NCBI GenBank assembly: GCA_963995525.1
Contig: OZ023209.1
Location: 13,776,097-13,840,096, forward strand
Reading direction: 5' to 3'
DNA length: 64,000 nucleotides
Source: Escarpia spicata
Taxonomy: Eukaryota; Annelida; Polychaeta; Sabellida; Siboglinidae
Below, in pieces: positions 60,122 to 64,000 of this stretch. The position numbers and the translations under genes are program-made. The notes beneath the pieces were generated by a model. It saw only the letters and a list, made by a program, of their open reading frames with translations. It did no database searches and was not told the DNA's origin. Position 1 is the first letter of the stretch. Each line of letters begins with the position of its first letter.

Positions 60122-60632
60122 GTGATAACACACTCAACAAACATAAACACTACGAGAATAATTATAAATTACACTATTGAAACATGTTGTGATGTTTGAT
60201 CGTTTAGTTTTAGAGCAGGGTTTCTTTGTGTCTGGATAGTTAATATCTATGAAATTTATTAACTATTGTCAACTTGGCCGCGTCGTTTTTACAAATAATA
60301 GAATATCTGTGTTTCTTCTTATTCAAAGTTGTGGATACAGAGTATACATACATACATAAGTATGTATACTGTATATTATTATTATTATATGTATATAAGA
60401 GATATTACAAAATGGAGTTTCTATTTAGTGTGAACGATTATTGTTGAAAATTGGTTTTTCTTTCAAATAAGTATGCCTTTTACATTTATATGTTACTTAT
60501 GTGATAATCAATCGTCATATAATGGGTTTAAAATGTTGACGACTACTACTAAAGGTTAACAGATTAAACTGATCAATGCTAACACATGATGGATGAATGT
60601 AAACGGATGTCATAATTATGTTCCACACTAAG

Positions 60633-60708
60633 GTCTCGTCGCTAGCCATGTCAACAGCTTCGACTATCGGCGCATCGATCTTAACGACTACACTGCTGCA
60701 TCAACCAG
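60633..60708 (+). CDS. Gene 2, stalk exon B3 (acceptor shifted)
   Basis: Duplicate of B1/B2 in which the original acceptor TTGCAG has become TTCCAC. An in-frame AG six bases downstream (60631-60632) would restore splicing with loss of two codons. A six-base insertion near the end (CTGCTGCATCAACC) keeps the length at 76 bp. Open in the gene 2 frame. It may be skipped together with A3. Confidence 0.45.
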
Positions 60709-60777
60709 GTGAATGTTTTCTAAGCCAAACAGAAATATGAAATTACCTAATATGTTATTTAAAACATTGATACTAAT

Positions 60778-60788
60778 GATTGTGTGTG

Positions 60789-60886
<98 letters not shown>

Positions 60887-60960
60887 CGTGCGTGTGTGTG
60901 TGTGTGTTTGTGTGTGTGCGAGTGAGTGAGTGAGTGACTGAGTGACTGAGTGAGGGAGAG
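60778..60960. repeat. GT microsatellite with GAGT tail
   Basis: A GT run of about 130 bp followed by GAGT/GACT tetranucleotide repeats, in the intron between B3 and A4. Confidence 0.93.
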
Positions 60961-61111
60961 ACAGAGAACGTGAGCAGTGGGGTGGTACATGCAGTTGTGC
61001 ATAAGTGGATGGGTGCGCGTGTATGCTTACGTACACGTGATATTACGTATCTCCAATGTGTGTACTGATTATATATCTTGGTGTCGTTCACGTTCGTGCT
61101 GTTGTGTGTAG

Positions 61112-61416
61112 AACCGCCAGTGTCAAGCACACACAACGCGGCCATCCATTCTGACGACTACAAAATCGCCGCGAGTCCAACTACTGGCGTCCCTGTCATA
61201 AGAACTGACTCAGCCGCCGCATCATCTGTCGTATCTTCCTCTGCTCGTGTCGACTCGTCTGTAAGTACAGTAGCCGGCAGTTCCACGAACGTCACCACAG
61301 CTGAAACCAAATCGACAGAAATTGTTGTCGCAGCATATGTGGTGACTTCGATACGCGTGTCGCCACACGTGATTACTCACGTGACTGCAGATAAATCGCT
61401 GTATACTGCTGCGGAG
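61112..61416 (+). CDS. Gene 2, stalk exon A4 (long form)
   Basis: A 305-bp exon between GTTGTGTGTAG (ends 61111) and GTAATC (61417), phases 1 to 0. The 3' half matches A1-A3 (AGSSTNVTTAETKSTEIVVA and onward). The first 140 bp are an additional Ser/Ala/Thr-rich stretch (SAAASSVVSSSARVDSSVST). The acceptor is less typical, and an internal start is possible. Confidence 0.6.
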
Positions 61417-62102
61417 GTAATCAACCCAATTACAAACAACAAAGATGAATTAGAATGATCATACATTATACTGTTATTATTGTGATTTTTTGTCCTGCTG
61501 TTTTAAAGCGGGTAGACTAGTTAAGTCTAGGTACTGCGGTAAGCGTGGTGGTTTCGTGTTTTTAAGAGGTCTTTAGAGTAAAAGAAGGGGCTACATGAGT
61601 CAAAGAAGGGGCTACATGATTGTTCGGATGAACCCTTTACTCCTCTTGGCTATGTACTGTTTTCCACAATACAATGCTGGTAGGACACATATTCCGGGTA
61701 TATATATCCTGTATAGAAGAACAATATGCGTGTTCTAACGAAATGAACTCGACACTACGCGGCATCGTAGTAAAAAACCTCATCAAATATATTTCCAACT
61801 ATAATTGTGTTTTGTTCAAAATGTACCTTTACAGTTCTCAAATTTCGTACCTTGGACCAGTTTCATGAAGCGGCTAAGAAATTTCTTAACGCTAAGATGA
61901 TTGATTGTCTTAGTAAATTACTCGATTTGTTTAATATAAGCGGCGACAACACAGATACATTTATATTTGTGACTGCTACTGAGGGTTATTTGTGTAGATC
62001 TTTCTTAAGTTATTTATACTAGTGATTAAGGGATATATAAATACAAAAAAAACTACACGGTGGACAGGGTGGATGCATACGGTCAACATTGTTGTGTTGC
62101 AG
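61417..62102. other. Intron of gene 2
   Basis: No recognised feature beyond a short direct repeat (GAAGGGGCTACATGA, twice, near 61585 and 61604). Confidence 0.5.
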
Positions 62103-62169
62103 AAAGCGATCTCATCCCCAGCTACATCGCCAACGCTGACTAAGGATGTACCAACACCATTGCAACAAG
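62103..62169 (+). CDS. Gene 2, stalk exon B4
   Basis: A 67-bp exon between TTGTGTTGCAG (ends 62102) and GTGAAC (62170), phases 0 to 1. It encodes KAISSPATSPTLTKDVPTPL then QQ, the most Pro-rich of the B copies. The joined codon to the CCP exon reads Ala. Confidence 0.65.
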
Positions 62170-62254
62170 GTGAACGTTTTTAAAACCAAACTGAACATTA
62201 ACACATCATGGAATATGATTCTGTGAACTGCCATTCGAAATAATATCTCGTCGG

Positions 62255-62312
62255 TTCCTCCTGGTTGGTTCCTGTTGGTTGGTTCCTGTTGGTTGGTTCC
62301 TGTTAGTTGGTT
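62255..62312. repeat. Short GTTGGTTCCT tandem repeat
   Basis: About four units of a 16-bp repeat GGTTGGTTCCTGTT in the intron before the CCP exon. Confidence 0.85.
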
Positions 62313-62404
62313 GGCTAGTGAAACACTGTTGCCACAAACAGTCATGTTTACAATAATTTCAAGGGTTCACCTTCTCAGTAACATCGTTTCGTTTGTCGAT
62401 TCAG

Positions 62405-62596
62405 CGTTGAGAAGTCGCTGTCCGATGCCGCATCCTGCCGGGCGAAACATGGTCGCCCACAGAGCCGGCGTGTACGTCGGCAGCTCGGCCACCGACGTCT
62501 GTGACAGGGACTACGAGTTCCCCGAAGGAGGCTCACACAGGACGGTCGTGTGTCGGGCCGACGGCACGTGGGGTGACGCTGTAGGCGACTGCAAAC
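62405..62596 (+). CDS. Gene 2, CCP/sushi exon
   Basis: A 192-bp phase 1-1 exon between CGTTTGTCGATTCAG (ends 62404) and GTACGT (62597). It encodes a complete CCP module: SRCPMPHPAG, TDVCDRDYEFPEG, VVCRADGTWGD and GDCKR. This connects gene 2 to the CCP exon type of gene 1. No later exon was found before the window end, so the C-terminus and any membrane anchor lie outside. Confidence 0.88.
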
Positions 62597-62639
62597 GTAC
62601 GTGAACGATTATATTTATGCTAATTTCCAATAATTCATG

Positions 62640-62800
62640 TTAGTACTACTACTATTGCTGCTGCTGCTGCTGCTGATACCGTTACTGCTGCTACTACTGC
62701 TACTGCTCCTGCTGTTGCTGTTGCTACTGCTACTGCTACTGCTGCTACTGCTACTGGTACTGCTGCTACTGCTACTGACACTGCTACTAACATATCGCAC
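62640..62800. repeat. CTG/CTA trinucleotide microsatellite
   Basis: Long imperfect run of CTG, CTA and CTC triplets just downstream of the CCP exon donor. The Leu or Ser runs in open frames here are artefacts. Confidence 0.93.
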
Positions 62801-62807
62801 CATCTTT

Positions 62808-62846
62808 TTTCTCGACGATGTCGGCGACTGCCAATGTATGTGAACG
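62808..62846 (+). repeat. Partial duplicate of the CCP exon end and donor
   Basis: The bases GATGTCGGCGACTGCCAATG and following TATGTGAACG repeat the 3' end of the CCP exon plus its donor (GCTGTAGGCGACTGCAAACG, TACGTGAACG at 62579) with several changes. The CTG/CTA microsatellite separates the two copies. Confidence 0.7.
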
Positions 62847-62849
62847 TGC

Positions 62850-62886
62850 ATGTTTGTGTTATTATTATTATTATTATTATTATTAT
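62850..62886. repeat. TTA trinucleotide microsatellite
   Basis: About eleven ATT units following the partial exon duplicate. Confidence 0.92.
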
Positions 62887-64000
62887 ACCGACGTATCCAA
62901 TACTATGTGTAGGCTACTTTATACATTAATGATTTTTCATTTTGCAAACAATAACAACAACAAATCCCCAATTTACAGTATGAACGCTGTCACTGGGTGA
63001 TCTTTCAGTCATAACGTCAGAGAACATAACCACCTTTCGGTGTGTATGGCATCGCAGACGCAGTTTATAACACTACGGTGTCTTCATCTGCGTCAAGTCA
63101 ACATATCGGTAATTAGTAACGTTCTGACGGAATACGCCATAGTCAAGACAATTGCTTACAAACCGTTGGGCCTACCCTCAACCAACTAGTACTACAGGAT
63201 GAAGTTACGTCAGAAAATTCAAATACTTTGAATTTCCGACGGATTGTTTCTGTGTCAATATTTGGTATTTGTGACCGTAGCAATTAATATGTGAAAGTTG
63301 ACAAAACACCGCTCGTACACATGCTTTTGACGGAGGAGTGGAGATGGTACGACGAAGGAAGTGAAACAGTGCCACCGAGGAAATGAAACTGGGGCGACAC
63401 ACTACACCTTTTGTTTAATTTAGAGATCGTGCATATTGGATACAAATTGAATTTAATTTATGCTTTTCAGAGTAGTGATACTGTAATTACTAACAGTTTA
63501 CCTCGCCCACTGAACATTGACAGATACAATTATATTACGGCATCATAATTTTGTCATGTTTAACATTATGGTCATTGTTTGAGCATTTGGATGACTTGAC
63601 ACGACGGCGTAACGATGCGACACGCTTTCAGCCACACGGTAGCATTTCGTTTACTAGTGTTGTCGACTGGTGGTGCAAATAAGTTAATAGACACCACATT
63701 TGTCGCACTAGATAAATGTCATCACACTATACGATTAATAAAATTAGTGTTATTGTTACCTTTTCAGCTTGTTTCCGGTTATTGATCTGCAAAACAAATG
63801 ACATTTTTATTTAATTTCCAATTAGAGGCAATTTCTTATAAAGGGTAGTTTCAATTGATTAAAAGGGCATTGTTTTGAAAAAAATACCCAATATACATAC
63901 GTATGCACGTCCAACCGCACACGCTACGCGTAAGTCCGTGCGTATGTGCATACCTACTTATGTACGTGCGGAGGTATGTCAAGACCTACTTACACACACG
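62887..64000. other. No recognised gene
   Basis: No supported exon. The last 150 bases contain alternating TACGTA/TGCGTA-like sequence. A short relative of the repeat at 50.5 kb occurs near 63690. Confidence 0.45.

Overview
The window looks like a metazoan nuclear genome, most probably a marine invertebrate. Its coding signal is small exons bounded by GT/AG sites, scattered among long introns full of microsatellites, minisatellites, LINE, Penelope-like and DNA-transposon remnants. There is no sign of operons or bacterial gene density. I cannot name the species. A lophotrochozoan or an invertebrate deuterostome would both fit, but that is inference from the repeat mix and domain style.

The left part (1-12.5 kb, + strand) is the 3' portion of a cell-surface gene. 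Five consecutive exons each encode one CCP/sushi module, every one bounded by phase-1 introns. A terminal exon then encodes a transmembrane helix and a short basic tail ending at 12509. Four retroelement pieces lie in its introns: a CR1/jockey-like LINE (minus), an RTE-like fragment (minus) and a second, longer LINE (+), plus a solo copy of a 455-bp terminal-inverted-repeat element.

The middle (13-46 kb) is mostly repeat. It holds a LINE 3' end, a tandem duplication built around very long GT tracts, and a decayed family-B DNA polymerase of the Maverick/Polinton/adintovirus type with a nested transposon. Next come a possible signal-peptide exon, a 1.8-kb composite element flanked by two nearly identical 455-bp repeats, and a LINE ORF1. 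An 8.5-kb array of a 59-bp satellite follows, running directly into an RTE LINE from whose C-terminal coding end it appears to derive. After that are a Rex1/CR1-like LINE end, a hAT-like element carrying a 44-bp minisatellite, two weakly supported hypothetical genes, and duplicated blocks of unknown sequence.

The right part (46.8-62.6 kb, + strand) is a second surface-protein gene, open at its 3' side. It has EGF-like exons, then four copies of a two-exon Thr/Ser-rich (mucin-like stalk) module, then a CCP exon. The two stalk exons have complementary phases (1 to 0, then 0 to 1) and have been amplified by local segmental duplication together with a Penelope-like retroelement. Reading all 13 predicted exons through their splice junctions gives no stop codon. 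Both genes probably make extracellular adhesion or recognition proteins. Gene 1 is certainly membrane-anchored by its last exon; for gene 2 the anchor would lie beyond the window.
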